Assembly: GCF_900010725.2 (NCBI RefSeq)
Contig: NZ_LR734869.1
Coordinates: 353,672-417,671, forward strand
Direction of reading: 5' to 3'
From: Planktothrix serta PCC 8927
GTDB lineage: Bacteria; Cyanobacteriota; Cyanobacteriia; Cyanobacteriales; Microcoleaceae
Length of the DNA: 64,000 bases
Part shown: piece by piece, positions 53,781-63,852 of the stretch
How the letters are laid out: each line of letters starts with the position of its first letter
Numbering within the stretch: the first letter of the stretch is position 1
Program-made: the position numbers and the translations under genes
Notes under the pieces: model-generated
The model's input: only the letters and a program-made list of their open reading frames with translations
The model's database searches: none
Told to the model about the DNA's origin: nothing

Positions 53781-55451
53781 ATGAGTAGTGCCAGTCGCAA
53801 GAAAAAAACGATTTTATTTTTAGCCGCAAATCCTGAATCTTCTTGCCAGTTACGTTTAGATAAAGAAGTTAGAGAAATCGAAGAAGGATTAAAACGATCT
53901 CAAAAAAGATCAAAATTTAAGTTAGAGAAAAGATCCGCAGTCACACCCAAAGATATGCAGCGTGCTATCTTAGACTTAAATCCTCAAATTATTCACTTTT
54001 CCGGTCATGGAGTCGGAAAGGGTGGGTTAGAGTTAGAAGATGAACAGGGACAAGTCAAACTGGTGAGTGCTGAAGCGTTAGGGCGTTTATTTGAACTGTT
54101 TAAAGAACAGATAGAATGTGTGGTTTTAAATGCTTGTTACTCAGAAGTTCAAGCCCAAGCTATTGTTAAGTATATTCCTCATGTAATTGGGATGAAACAG
54201 GCAGTGAGTGATCAGGCTGCTATTGCATTTGCAATGGGATTTTATGATGCTTTAGGGGCGGGAAAAGACTATAATTTTGCTTATAAATCAGGCTGTACGA
54301 GTATTAGTATGGCAGGAATTAATGAGGGACTAAACCCGATTATTAAACGACAAGATGATTTAGAATCTCCGAGCATTCAAAAACCTGGTTTATCGAAAAT
54401 ATCCTCCACAACAATAACGAATTTTTCTGATATTTTAGATAGTCCTGAAGGGTCAGTGAGTTTAGATTCTCCCCTTTATATTGAACGTCCTCCCATTGAA
54501 GCAGATTGTTATGAAACCATCTTAAAAACAGGGGCATTAATTAGAATTAAAGCTCCCCGACAGATGGGAAAAACTTCTTTAATGCAGCGTATTCTTAACA
54601 CCGCTAAACAACAGCAACATCAAACGGCTTATCTAAATTTTCAAGAATTTGATCATGATTCTCTCAATAGTCTTGATTTGTTTTTACAGGGATTTTGTGC
54701 TAATGTTGCTAATGGGTTAGAATTAGAGGATAAATTATCGGATTTTTGGAAAGGAGGTTTAGGGAGTAAAACCAAATGTAGTAACTATTTTCAACGGTAT
54801 TTATTGACAACAATTTCTCAACCCTTAACCCTGGGATTAGATGAAGTGGATCAGGTGTTTCAACATCTTGAAATTGCTCAAGAATTTTTTGCGTTACTGC
54901 GAACTTGGCACGAAAAGGGCAAAAATGAACCTGTATGGCAACGTTTACGGCTAGTAATTGCCCATTCTAAAGAAGTTTATATTCCCTTAAATATTAATCA
55001 ATCTCCCTTTAATGTGGGTTTACCGATTGAATTACCAGAATTAACGGTAGAACAAGTTACAGATTTAGTCAAACGACATGGTTTAAGCTGGTCAAAATTA
55101 GAAATAGACAGTTTAATGGGAATGGTAGATGGACACCCGTATTTAGTCAGAAAAGCGTTGTATGAAATGGCGCGATCGCGTTTAACTTTAGAAGAATTTA
55201 TCACAATTTCTCCTACTGAAGAAGGGTTATATAGTGATCATTTACGTCGTCTTTTATCTAACTTAAATCAAAATGATGGAGAATTAGCTAATGCGATGAA
55301 AAAAGTTGTTGCTTCGGAGAATCCTGTGCGGTTAGAAGGCAATTTAGGCTTTAAACTGAGAAGTATGGGTTTAGTTAAATTTCGGGGAAATGATGTGATT
55401 CCGTTGTGTAATCTTTATCGGCTTTATTTTAGCGATCGCTTGGGGGTATAA
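53781..55451 (+). CDS. CHAT protease domain fused to AAA-like (STAND-type) ATPase
   Basis: 556 aa from the ATG at 53781 with AGGAG eight bases upstream; a GTG at 53757 lacks one. Residues about 8-185 are a CHAT caspase-like domain with catalytic His76 (IIHFSGHG) and Cys119 (VVLNACYS). Residues about 225-556 are an AAA-like domain: [19 protein letters not shown], Walker A variant [15 protein letters not shown], Walker [13 protein letters not shown], and a winged-helix-like end. CHAT proteases cleave partners in prokaryotic conflict systems. It overlaps the following AAA-WD40 gene by one base, so the two form one module. Cytosolic. Confidence 0.88.
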   Translation: MSSASRKKKTILFLAANPESSCQLRLDKEVREIEEGLKRSQKRSKFKLEKRSAVTPKDMQRAILDLNPQIIHFSGHGVGKGGLELEDEQGQVKLVSAEALGRLFELFKEQIECVVLNACYSEVQAQAIVKYIPHVIGMKQAVSDQAAIAFAMGFYDALGAGKDYNFAYKSGCTSISMAGINEGLNPIIKRQDDLESPSIQKPGLSKISSTTITNFSDILDSPEGSVSLDSPLYIERPPIEADCYETILKTGALIRIKAPRQMGKTSLMQRILNTAKQQQHQTAYLNFQEFDHDSLNSLDLFLQGFCANVANGLELEDKLSDFWKGGLGSKTKCSNYFQRYLLTTISQPLTLGLDEVDQVFQHLEIAQEFFALLRTWHEKGKNEPVWQRLRLVIAHSKEVYIPLNINQSPFNVGLPIELPELTVEQVTDLVKRHGLSWSKLEIDSLMGMVDGHPYLVRKALYEMARSRLTLEEFITISPTEEGLYSDHLRRLLSNLNQNDGELANAMKKVVASENPVRLEGNLGFKLRSMGLVKFRGNDVIPLCNLYRLYFSDRLGV

Positions 55452-58060
55452 TGATGAATAATAATCCCCCATCTCGCTATGATTATCAAGTCGGGGGGAG
55501 TCTTCCCGTTGATGCTCCTACCTATATTAAAAGATTGGCTGATCAGGAATTTTACGACGCTTTAAAACAGGGAGAATTTTGCTATGTTCTCAACTGTCGT
55601 CAGATGGGAAAATCCAGTTTAAGGGTGCAAACCAGACGGCGGTTAGAGGATGAAGGATATGCTTGTGTGGCGATTGATATTACCGCCATTGGAACTTTAG
55701 AAATCACCCCCGAACAGTGGTATCGAGGGATGATTGAAGAAATTAGTAATAGCTTAGAATTATATACGGAATTTGACTCGGAGGAATGGTGGGAAAATCA
55801 TCAACATTTATCGTTTACTCAACGGTTTGGCAGGTTTTTAGAAGACATTCTTCTGAAATTAATTACAAAACCGATTGTGATTTTTATTGATGAAATTGAT
55901 AGTATTTTAAGTTTACCGTTTAAAATTGATGACTTTTTTGCCTTAATTCGAGAGTGTTATAATCATCGTGCTGATCAACCGATTTATCAACGGTTAACCT
56001 TTGCCTTATTAGGGGTGACAACGCCACCGGATTTAATTCAAGATAAACGACGCACCCCGTTTAATATTGGTCGAGGGATAGAATTAACCGGATTTCAATT
56101 AACAGAATCTCATCGCCTCGCCGATGGATTTATAGATCAAACTGATAACCCTGAAAAGGTATTAGAAGCGGTGTTAAATTGGACTGGAGGACAACCGTTT
56201 TTAACGCAAAAACTCTGTAAATTAATTCGGGAAACGGAGCAGAAAATTCCCTTAAATAAAGAGACAGAATGGGTGGAAAATTTAGTTCAAGACCGAATTA
56301 TTACCAACTGGGAAGGACAGGACACTCCCGAACATTTAAGAACAATTCGAGATCGGATTCTACGTTCAGGACATCAACGCACGGGACGACTTCTCGGACT
56401 CTATCAACAAATTTTACAACAACAGGGAATTGCTGCGGAAGATAACCCCGATCAAGTGATGTTGCGACTATCGGGATTAGTGGTAAAACAGCAGGGAAAA
56501 CTCAACGTTTATAATCAAATTTATGCAACGGTTTTTAATTTAACTTGGGTAGAAAAAGCCTTAGCAGATTTACGACCCTACTCAGAAGCGTTTAGTGCTT
56601 GGGAAAAGTCAGGACGTCAGGATGAGTCACGGTTATTGCAGGGGGAAGCGTTAAAAGAAGCGAAAAAATGGGCTGAGGGAAAAAGCCTGAGTAGTGAAGA
56701 TTATCAATATTTAGCCGCGAGTGAAGAATTAGATAAACGGGCGATGCAAGCGGAATTAGAGGCTCAAAAACAAGCCAATGAAATTTTAGTTAATGCCCAA
56801 CAGGAAGCTAATATTATCATCCAAGAGGCTCAAAGGAAACAGAAACAAGCTGAAGCCGCCGTCAAAGCAGCAGAATTAAAATTGGCAGCTACAGAAGTTA
56901 GATTAAAAGCGTCTTCTGCACGGGAATTATTCAGTCAGGGTCAAGGATTATTAGCATTAAAAGAAGCTTTAACCGCAGCCCAACAACTCAAAAAATTAGA
57001 TCCTTCTGTTTGGAAAAAAAATAATACCCGTTGGCAAACCGTCACCACCCTTCAAAAAATGTTATGTGACATCAGAGAGCGGAATAGCTGGAAGGGCCAT
57101 GAGGATTGGATCTGGAGTGTGAGTTGGAGTCCCGACGGCCAAACCCTCGCTTCTGGGAGTGGTGACAACACCATTAAGCTGTGGAGTCGAGAGGGTCAAC
57201 TGTTGCACACTCTCAACGGCCATGAGGATTCGGTTTGGAGTGTGAGTTGGAGTCCCGACGGCCAAACCCTGGCTTCTGGGAGTGATGACAACACCATTAA
57301 GCTGTGGAGTCGAGAGGGTCAACTGTTGCACACTCTCCAAAGCCATGAGAGTTGGGTCATCAGTGTGAGTTGGAGTCCCGACGGTCAAACCCTGGCTTCT
57401 GGGAGTGTTGACAAGACTATTAAGCTGTGGAGTCGAGAGGGTCAACTGTTGCACACTCTCAACGACTATAAGAATTCGGTCTATAGTGTGAGTTGGAGTC
57501 CCGACGGCCAAACCCTGGCTTCTGGGAGTGGTGACAAGACTATTAAGCTGTGGAGTCGAAAGGGTCAACTGTTGCACACTCTCAACGGCCATGAGGATTG
57601 GGTCAGGAGTGTGAGTTGGAGTCCCGACGGCCAAACCCTCGCTTCTGGGAGTTTTGACAACACCATTAAGCTGTGGAGTCAAGGGGGTCAACTGTTGCAG
57701 ACTCTCAACGGCTATGAGAGTTCATTCAGCAGTGTGAGTTGGAGTCCCGACGGTAAAACCCTGGCTTCTGGGAGTGAAGACAAGACCATTAAGCTGTGGT
57801 GGAGTCGAGAGGGTCAACTGTTGCGGACTCTCAACGGCCATAAGTATTGGGTCTGGAGTGTGAGTTGGAGTCCTGACGGCCAAACCTTGGCTTCTGGGAG
57901 TCATGACAACACCATCAAACTGTGGAATTTTGATTTGGATCAATTAATGGTATCGGCTTGTAAGTGGATGAAGGATTATCTGGAGAATAGTTCGAGTGTG
58001 AGTGAGGAGGACAGACATTTGTGTGATGGGGTGACGGTGAAGCAGAATTCTAAGCCTTGA
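55451..58060 (+). CDS. AAA-like ATPase with seven WD40 repeats
   Basis: 869 aa. Residues about 10-330 form the AAA-like domain: [20 protein letters not shown], Walker A variant [14 protein letters not shown], Walker [32 protein letters not shown] coiled coil runs about 430-480 ([20 protein letters not shown]). Residues about 541-830 are seven WD40 blades of 41 residues, all built on [15 protein letters not shown] and TIKLWS. Blade six has one extra Trp. The start ATGATG overlaps the stop of the CHAT gene (TAATG). It is the likely sensor and scaffold of the pair. Confidence 0.92.
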   Translation: MMNNNPPSRYDYQVGGSLPVDAPTYIKRLADQEFYDALKQGEFCYVLNCRQMGKSSLRVQTRRRLEDEGYACVAIDITAIGTLEITPEQWYRGMIEEISNSLELYTEFDSEEWWENHQHLSFTQRFGRFLEDILLKLITKPIVIFIDEIDSILSLPFKIDDFFALIRECYNHRADQPIYQRLTFALLGVTTPPDLIQDKRRTPFNIGRGIELTGFQLTESHRLADGFIDQTDNPEKVLEAVLNWTGGQPFLTQKLCKLIRETEQKIPLNKETEWVENLVQDRIITNWEGQDTPEHLRTIRDRILRSGHQRTGRLLGLYQQILQQQGIAAEDNPDQVMLRLSGLVVKQQGKLNVYNQIYATVFNLTWVEKALADLRPYSEAFSAWEKSGRQDESRLLQGEALKEAKKWAEGKSLSSEDYQYLAASEELDKRAMQAELEAQKQANEILVNAQQEANIIIQEAQRKQKQAEAAVKAAELKLAATEVRLKASSARELFSQGQGLLALKEALTAAQQLKKLDPSVWKKNNTRWQTVTTLQKMLCDIRERNSWKGHEDWIWSVSWSPDGQTLASGSGDNTIKLWSREGQLLHTLNGHEDSVWSVSWSPDGQTLASGSDDNTIKLWSREGQLLHTLQSHESWVISVSWSPDGQTLASGSVDKTIKLWSREGQLLHTLNDYKNSVYSVSWSPDGQTLASGSGDKTIKLWSRKGQLLHTLNGHEDWVRSVSWSPDGQTLASGSFDNTIKLWSQGGQLLQTLNGYESSFSSVSWSPDGKTLASGSEDKTIKLWWSREGQLLRTLNGHKYWVWSVSWSPDGQTLASGSHDNTIKLWNFDLDQLMVSACKWMKDYLENSSSVSEEDRHLCDGVTVKQNSKP
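57091..57930 (+). repeat. Tandem 123-bp DNA repeats encoding the WD40 blades
   Basis: Seven units with nearly identical cores, e.g. AGTGTGAGTTGGAGTCCCGA and CTTCTGGGAGT. The identity extends to silent positions, pointing to recent amplification or ongoing conversion. Confidence 0.92.
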
Positions 58061-58190
58061 AATAAATTTCAGGCTTAAAGCTCAAACCCGTTAAAACGGG
58101 TTAATAAAATCAAGTCTTGAGTTATCTTTAGATAACGTTAGCTTTCAGCCCGAACTTTAGTTCAGGGCATTAACCGTTTAAGTTGACATC
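58055..58190 (+). repeat. Hairpin-chain repeat, copy 1
   Basis: About 136 bp, repeated at 58238 (183-bp offset). It strings together small hairpins: TGAAA-TAAA-TTTCA, AACCCGT-TAAA-ACGGGTT, GTTATC-TTTA-GATAAC and GAAC-TTTA-GTTC. Starts just before the stop of the WD40 gene. Confidence 0.92.
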
Positions 58191-58237
58191 CTTACCGTTG
58201 TAAATTTGTTAAAATCGATTAAGAAAAATAACAAAAT

Positions 58238-58373
58238 CCTTGAAATAAATTTCAGGCTTAAAGCTCAAACCCGTTAAAACGGGTTAATAAAATCAAATCT
58301 TGAGTTATCTTTAGATAACGTTAGCTTTTAGCCCGAACTTTAGTTCAGGGCATTAATCATTTAAGTTGACACC
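58238..58373 (+). repeat. Hairpin-chain repeat, copy 2
   Basis: Matches copy 1 with a few mismatches; all four hairpins are kept. Lies between the WD40 gene and the HyuA/HyuB fusion gene. Confidence 0.92.
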
Positions 58374-58445
58374 CAGACCCCAAACCCTTAAAAATTAGTC
58401 CTATAAATATAGATAAAGTCTAAAAATAATCATTAAAATTAGCTC

Positions 58446-61400
58446 ATGACCTCCACACCCCAACAACACCCTAAAAACTATCAATTTTGGATTGACCGAG
58501 GCGGCACCTTTACTGATATTGTTGCCCGCAAACCGGATGGAAGTTTAATCACCCATAAATTATTATCAGAAAATCCCGATCGCTATCCTGATGCAGTCAT
58601 TCAAGGGATACGAGAAATATTAGAATTATCGCCCCATCAACCCATTCCCAGTGAATTAATTTCCGAAGTGAAAATGGGAACCACCGTTGCGACCAATGCC
58701 TTATTAGAACGAAAAGGCGATCGCACTTTATTAATTATAACAAAAGGCTTCAAAGATGCGTTAAGAATTGGCTATCAAAATCGCCCCGATATTTTTGCCC
58801 GTCAGATTATTTTACCAGAAATGCTCTATGAACAAGTCATAGAAGTCGAAGAACGTTATACCGCCCAAGGTGAAGAATTAACCCCCGTTAATTTAGCAAT
58901 ATTAAAACCTCAATTACAACAAGTTTATCAAACTGGAATTAGAAGTTGTGCCATTGTCTTAATGCACGGTTATCGCTATCCCCAACACGAACAAAAAATC
59001 GCAGCCTTAGCCCAAGAAATCGGCTTTACTCAAATTTCCGTTTCCCATCAAATTAGCCCGTTAATGAAATTAGTTAGCCGAGGGGATACCACCGTTGTTG
59101 ATGCCTATTTATCCCCTATTTTAAAACGTTATATTAATCAAGTTGCGTCTCAATTAAATTCTAACTCCCCCCTTTCTAAGGGGGGCTGGGGGGGATCAAA
59201 CCCCATTAAATTAATGTTTATGCAATCTAATGGGGGCTTAACCAATGCCCAAAAATTCCAAGGAAAAGATAGTATATTATCAGGGCCAGCCGGAGGAATT
59301 GTTGGCGCAGTTCAAACCAGTTTAAAAGCCGGATTTCAGAATATTATTACTTTCGATATGGGCGGAACATCCACCGATGTCGCCCATTTTAACGGCGAAT
59401 ATGAACGACAATTTGAAACAGAAATAGCCGGGGTGAGAATGCGAACTCCGATGATGGCTATTCATACCGTCGCGGCGGGAGGCGGTTCAATTTTAAGCTT
59501 TGATGGGTCACGATATCGCGTTGGGCCAGAGTCCGCAGGCGCAAATCCTGGGCCAGCTTGTTATCGCAATGGCGGACAATTAACGGTGACAGATGCTAAT
59601 GTAATGTTAGGGAAAATTCAGCCCCAATTCTTCCCGAAAGTATTTGGAAAAAACGGTGATTTACCCTTAGATGCTGAAATTGTTTGTCAAAAATTTAGGG
59701 AATTAGCAATAGAAATTCAAACCCAAGCCGAAGATAACCGCACACCGGAAGAAGTCGCCACCGGATTTATCACTATTGCGGTTGAAAATATGGCAAATGC
59801 GATTAAAAAGATCTCCTTACAACGGGGTTATGATATTTCTAATTATACCCTTTGTTGTTTTGGCGGTGCAGGGGGTCAACACGCTTGTTTAATAGCCAAT
59901 ACATTAGGAATTAAACAGATATTTATTCATCCCTACGCCGGGGTTTTGTCTGCTTATGGGATGGGTTTAGCGGATGTGCGAATATTACGAGAAAAAGCAA
60001 TAGAAAAACCATTAACCAAAAATTTGATTCCTGAGTTAGAAGCTAGTTTTTTAGAGTTAGAAACGGAAGCAAAAACAGAATTAGAAAATCCTGAATCAAA
60101 AATAGAGATAATTCTGAAGCTTAATCTCAAATATGAGGGAACAGATTCTATATTATCGGTTAATTTGATCCCCCCTACCCCCCTTAGTAAGGGGGGAGAA
60201 AGAGAGGTTAATTATTACAATTCAGTGTTAATTTCTTTAACCCAACAATTTGAACAACAACATCAAACCCGCTACGGATTTATTAAACCCGAAAAAAGCT
60301 TAATTGTTGAATCCATTAATATTGAAATTATTCAAAAAATGGATACTTCCGAAGAACCGATATTAACCCGAACTCGAACTCAACCTCCTACAGCGATCGC
60401 AACAGTTCTTATATATACCCATAACGAGTGGAAAAATACCCCCGTTTTCCCAAGAAATGATTTACAACCCGGAGATATTATTAACGGCCCCGCTATGATT
60501 ATAGAATCTATTGGCACAAATATTATTGAACCCGGATGGCAAGCAGAATTAACAGAAAACAATTATTTAATCCTCAAGTCAAATCATACTGTTAACTCTC
60601 CCTTAATTAAACAAGATAAAGCGGTAAAAGCTGACCCGGTAAAATTAGAAATCTTTAAAAATCTATTTCAATTTATTGCCGAACAAATGGGAATCACGTT
60701 GCAAAATACCGCCAGTTCTGTTAATATTAAAGAACGCCTGGATTTCTCCTGTGCTATTTTTGATCAAAACGGTCAATTAGTTGCAAACGCACCCCATATT
60801 CCTGTGCATTTGGGGTCAATGGGTGAAAGTGTTGAAAGTTTAATTGATGCGAAAGGAGAAACCCTAAAACCAGGGGATGTTTATCTATTAAATAATCCCT
60901 ATAATGGAGGAACTCATTTACCCGATGTCACCGTAATTACTCCCGTTTTTAATAATTCTGGGAAACAAATATTATTTTATGTTGCTTCACGGGGACATCA
61001 AGCGGATATTGGGGGAATAACACCGGGTTCTATGCCTCCCAATAGTACCACAATTGAACAAGAAGGAATTTTAATTGATCACTTTCAATTAGTCAATCAA
61101 GGACAGTTTAAAGAAGCAGAATTATTAAAATTATTAACATCTGGAAACTATCCCGCCCGAAATCCAGCCACTAATATTGCAGATTTACAAGCGCAAATTG
61201 CAGCCAATGAAAAAGGCGTTCAAGAACTTCTTAAAATGATTGAATATTATAGTTTAAATACCGTTCAAACCTATATGCAGTATGTTCAAGATAATGCAGA
61301 AGCATCCGTGCGTCGAGCAATTGATGTCTTAAAAGACGGTGAATTTAGTTATCAAATGGATAATGGGGGAATAATTAAAGTTAGGATTAAAATTGATAAA

Positions 61401-62168
61401 AATAACCGCACTGCTAAAATTGATTTTACCGGAACCTCTGAACAATTATCCAGTAATTTTAACGCTCCCAAATCTATTTGTAAAGCCGCCGTTTTGTATG
61501 TATTTAGAACCTTAGTAGACGATAATATTCCTCTGAATGCAGGGTGTCTAAAACCCTTAGAAATTATTATCCCTGAAGGCTGCTTTTTAAACCCTCGTTA
61601 TCCGGCGGCTGTGGTGGCGGGAAATGTAGAAACCTCTCAAGCCATTGTTGATGCTCTATATGGCGCGTTAAATATAATGTCAGCCTCTCAAGGAACAATG
61701 AATAACGTCACCTTTGGTAACGAAAATTATCAATATTATGAAACCATTTGTGGGGGTTCTGGTGCGGGAATCAATTATCATGGAACTGATGCCGTTCATA
61801 CCCACATGACCAACTCCCGTTTAACTGACCCAGAAGTATTAGAATGGCGTTATCCCGTATTATTACAAGAGTTTAGGATTCGAGAAAATAGTGGCGGTTT
61901 AGGACAATTTCAAGGCGGAAATGGGATAATTAGAAAAATTCAATTCTTAGAAAAAATGACCGCCGGAATATTATCAGAACATCGAATTATTCCCCCCTTT
62001 GGATTAAACGGAGGACAACCCGGTTTAGTCGGTAAAAATTATATCATTCGTAACAATAGAACAATAGAACAATTAACCAGTACCGCCACCGTTGAAATGA
62101 ATATTAATGATAGTTTAGTAATTGAAAGCCCCGGAGGAGGAGGATATGGAAAACGGGGGCAGATTTAA
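58446..62168 (+). CDS. 5-oxoprolinase / hydantoinase A-B fusion
   Basis: 1240 aa, the normal length for the fused enzyme. HyuA half (about 1-700): [60 protein letters not shown] (ASKHA-type ATP site), [20 protein letters not shown]. HyuB half (about 720-1240): [84 protein letters not shown]. It would open 5-oxoproline or a hydantoin with ATP. Two short peptides at about residues 239-253 and 574-588 are encoded by a G/C-run repeat inserted in frame. Confidence 0.94.
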   Translation: MTSTPQQHPKNYQFWIDRGGTFTDIVARKPDGSLITHKLLSENPDRYPDAVIQGIREILELSPHQPIPSELISEVKMGTTVATNALLERKGDRTLLIITKGFKDALRIGYQNRPDIFARQIILPEMLYEQVIEVEERYTAQGEELTPVNLAILKPQLQQVYQTGIRSCAIVLMHGYRYPQHEQKIAALAQEIGFTQISVSHQISPLMKLVSRGDTTVVDAYLSPILKRYINQVASQLNSNSPLSKGGWGGSNPIKLMFMQSNGGLTNAQKFQGKDSILSGPAGGIVGAVQTSLKAGFQNIITFDMGGTSTDVAHFNGEYERQFETEIAGVRMRTPMMAIHTVAAGGGSILSFDGSRYRVGPESAGANPGPACYRNGGQLTVTDANVMLGKIQPQFFPKVFGKNGDLPLDAEIVCQKFRELAIEIQTQAEDNRTPEEVATGFITIAVENMANAIKKISLQRGYDISNYTLCCFGGAGGQHACLIANTLGIKQIFIHPYAGVLSAYGMGLADVRILREKAIEKPLTKNLIPELEASFLELETEAKTELENPESKIEIILKLNLKYEGTDSILSVNLIPPTPLSKGGEREVNYYNSVLISLTQQFEQQHQTRYGFIKPEKSLIVESINIEIIQKMDTSEEPILTRTRTQPPTAIATVLIYTHNEWKNTPVFPRNDLQPGDIINGPAMIIESIGTNIIEPGWQAELTENNYLILKSNHTVNSPLIKQDKAVKADPVKLEIFKNLFQFIAEQMGITLQNTASSVNIKERLDFSCAIFDQNGQLVANAPHIPVHLGSMGESVESLIDAKGETLKPGDVYLLNNPYNGGTHLPDVTVITPVFNNSGKQILFYVASRGHQADIGGITPGSMPPNSTTIEQEGILIDHFQLVNQGQFKEAELLKLLTSGNYPARNPATNIADLQAQIAANEKGVQELLKMIEYYSLNTVQTYMQYVQDNAEASVRRAIDVLKDGEFSYQMDNGGIIKVRIKIDKNNRTAKIDFTGTSEQLSSNFNAPKSICKAAVLYVFRTLVDDNIPLNAGCLKPLEIIIPEGCFLNPRYPAAVVAGNVETSQAIVDALYGALNIMSASQGTMNNVTFGNENYQYYETICGGSGAGINYHGTDAVHTHMTNSRLTDPEVLEWRYPVLLQEFRIRENSGGLGQFQGGNGIIRKIQFLEKMTAGILSEHRIIPPFGLNGGQPGLVGKNYIIRNNRTIEQLTSTATVEMNINDSLVIESPGGGGYGKRGQI
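59164..59203 (+). repeat. In-frame repeat insertion 1 in the HyuA/HyuB fusion gene
   Basis: ACTCCCCCCTTTCTAAGGGG and following, encoding [13 protein letters not shown]. It matches the GGGGGATC family seen at 42141-42200. Confidence 0.85.
60167..60210 (+). repeat. In-frame repeat insertion 2 in the HyuA/HyuB fusion gene
   Basis: GATCCCCCCTACCCCCCTTA and following, encoding [15 protein letters not shown]. Same family and same PLSKGG peptide as insertion 1. Confidence 0.85.
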
Positions 62169-62232
62169 TTAAATCCTTAATACCCCCTTTATTATCCTCT
62201 TAGTGTCTTAGTGTCTTTGTGGTTCCTTAATT

Positions 62233-62670
62233 TTAGGCAATTCGTTTTCTCATCACCAAACAATTTCGTTGATCATCTAACCGGATATAATACAATTCAT
62301 CCGTTAATTTAGACATAAAAATCAGTCCTCTTCCTCCTTCATGTTCTAACGGGTCAGCGTGCATTTCACTCATCAACTCTAGGGCTTTTTCTAAGTCAAA
62401 AGGTTCCCCCCAGTCCCAAATTCGCATTTCAATCCAGGGAGAAACAATCTTAACTTCTAACTCAATCAGTGTCGTTTCAGGTAAGGTACGATGAGCATGA
62501 CGCACAGCGTTTGTAAAACCTTCCGTTAAAGCAATTTGACACTTATGAAAAATATCTGAAGGCAAAAAAGTATAGGTGATTTTTTCAAACCACTGTAACA
62601 CATCTTCTAAAGAGGTTAAGGTCGTTTTCACCTGAAGATTAGATTGTGCTAGTAGCGCTTCATTACTCAT
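62233..62670 (-). CDS. RsbW-type anti-sigma/serine kinase (HATPase)
   Basis: 145 aa from the ATG at 62670, seven bases after the stop of the upstream STAS fusion gene; an in-frame start at 62709 would overlap that gene by 32 bases. The GHKL fold shows the N box CQIALTEGFTNAVRHAHR (Glu and Asn), G1 box IWDWGEPFD and G2 box EGGRGLIFMSKLTDE. Such kinases phosphorylate a STAS protein on Ser or hold a sigma factor. The adjoining STAS domain is the obvious partner. Confidence 0.88.
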   Translation of the reverse strand: MSNEALLAQSNLQVKTTLTSLEDVLQWFEKITYTFLPSDIFHKCQIALTEGFTNAVRHAHRTLPETTLIELEVKIVSPWIEMRIWDWGEPFDLEKALELMSEMHADPLEHEGGRGLIFMSKLTDELYYIRLDDQRNCLVMRKRIA

Positions 62671-62677
62671 CAATTCT

Positions 62678-63682
62678 CTACATAGCACCGCTATTTTTCT
62701 TGAATACAACCATTATAGTTTTGACAATCAACTTCATGTCGTACATCAAGCTCCAATTTTCTTGATACTTCAAATCTAAACGAATAATATCCTCAAAATT
62801 TTTAACTTGAGAGCGACCATTAACTTGCCATTCTCCCGTCATTCCGGGTTTAACATCTAATCTTTGCCATTGAGGAACTTCATAACGTTCCACCTCATCC
62901 GGTGTTGGCGGACGAGTACCCACTAAACTCATTTCCCCCTTTAAAACATTCCAAAATTGCGGTAATTCATCTAAACTGGTTCGCCGTAAAAACTGACCCA
63001 CTTTGGTAATTCGAGGGTCATTATCATTCTTGAAAATAGCGCCTTGTGCTTGATTGGGAATTTTATCTTTTAAGGCTTCAGCATTGGTACACATGGAACG
63101 AAACTTCCAAATGCGGAACCGTTTTCCCATCCAACCACAACGCACTTGACCAAAGAAAATTGGCCCCGGACTATCTAAACGAATGGCAACAATAATCGGA
63201 ACTGCTAAGATAGATGTAATTCCTAAACCCACAAGCGCACCCACGACATCAATTAACCGCTTCAACCAAGACCTAATCGAAGGATGAGTCACAGGAAGGC
63301 GATTTTCCCCTCTTATTTTCTCTTTGGGTCGGTCGTCTGCACTCCTCGGTTCAATGGTTAACACTTGGTCGAGGGAAGTGAGGGAAAAAACAGCCATCAC
63401 TTGAGAGCCAACGGATTTTAAAATTAACTCAATCCCTTTGGCTTTTGTTGTTTTCAGATTACTAATCAGTGCACCAATTCCGCTACTATCAATAAATATA
63501 GTCTGGCTAAAATCCAAAATAATTTTTTTGGGCGGAGGATTGAGAGAAATAACATCCTGGCAGGTAGTTTTAAAGGAAATCGCCTCTAACACACTCAAGC
63601 GTTCTGGTATGCGAACGGAGACGTTCTCTCCTGCTAGGGTAATCGGGAATTTTGCCTCTGGAATTTGACCAACCATCTCCAT
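62678..63682 (-). CDS. STAS domain fused to an initiating sugar transferase
   Basis: 334 aa. Residues about 12-115 are a STAS (anti-sigma antagonist) domain with the phospho-acceptor site FIDSSGIGALI (Ser66/Ser67). After a charged linker, one membrane helix (about 142-168) leads into the bacterial sugar transferase domain: DSPGPIFFGQVRCGWMGKRF, IWKFRSM, NDPRITKVGQFLRRTSLDEL, PQFWNVLKGEMSLVGTRPPT, GMTGEWQVNGRS. This enzyme type moves a sugar phosphate onto undecaprenyl phosphate, the first step of exopolysaccharide synthesis. The fusion and the RsbW gene directly downstream suggest phosphorylation control. Confidence 0.92.
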   Translation of the reverse strand: MEMVGQIPEAKFPITLAGENVSVRIPERLSVLEAISFKTTCQDVISLNPPPKKIILDFSQTIFIDSSGIGALISNLKTTKAKGIELILKSVGSQVMAVFSLTSLDQVLTIEPRSADDRPKEKIRGENRLPVTHPSIRSWLKRLIDVVGALVGLGITSILAVPIIVAIRLDSPGPIFFGQVRCGWMGKRFRIWKFRSMCTNAEALKDKIPNQAQGAIFKNDNDPRITKVGQFLRRTSLDELPQFWNVLKGEMSLVGTRPPTPDEVERYEVPQWQRLDVKPGMTGEWQVNGRSQVKNFEDIIRLDLKYQENWSLMYDMKLIVKTIMVVFKKNSGAM

Positions 63683-63852
63683 GATTTGCTGGGTAGTTGT
63701 TGTTAGTTTTCTTGCTCTATCTTAACGATACCTAAAGAGAATGGAGAAAGGGCTTCCGTTAGGGTCGAGGAACAAGTTATTTGATTTACCCCTTTCTGTT
63801 ATGACAATCGCACCCCTGGTAAATCTCTATTATTTTAAGATCCAAAACGATT

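Noticed and set aside
57062-57943. Long open frames on the minus strand opposite the WD40 repeats
   Set aside because: They arise because the 123-bp repeat keeps the opposite frame open; the translations are periodic and no ribosome site or independent gene is visible.
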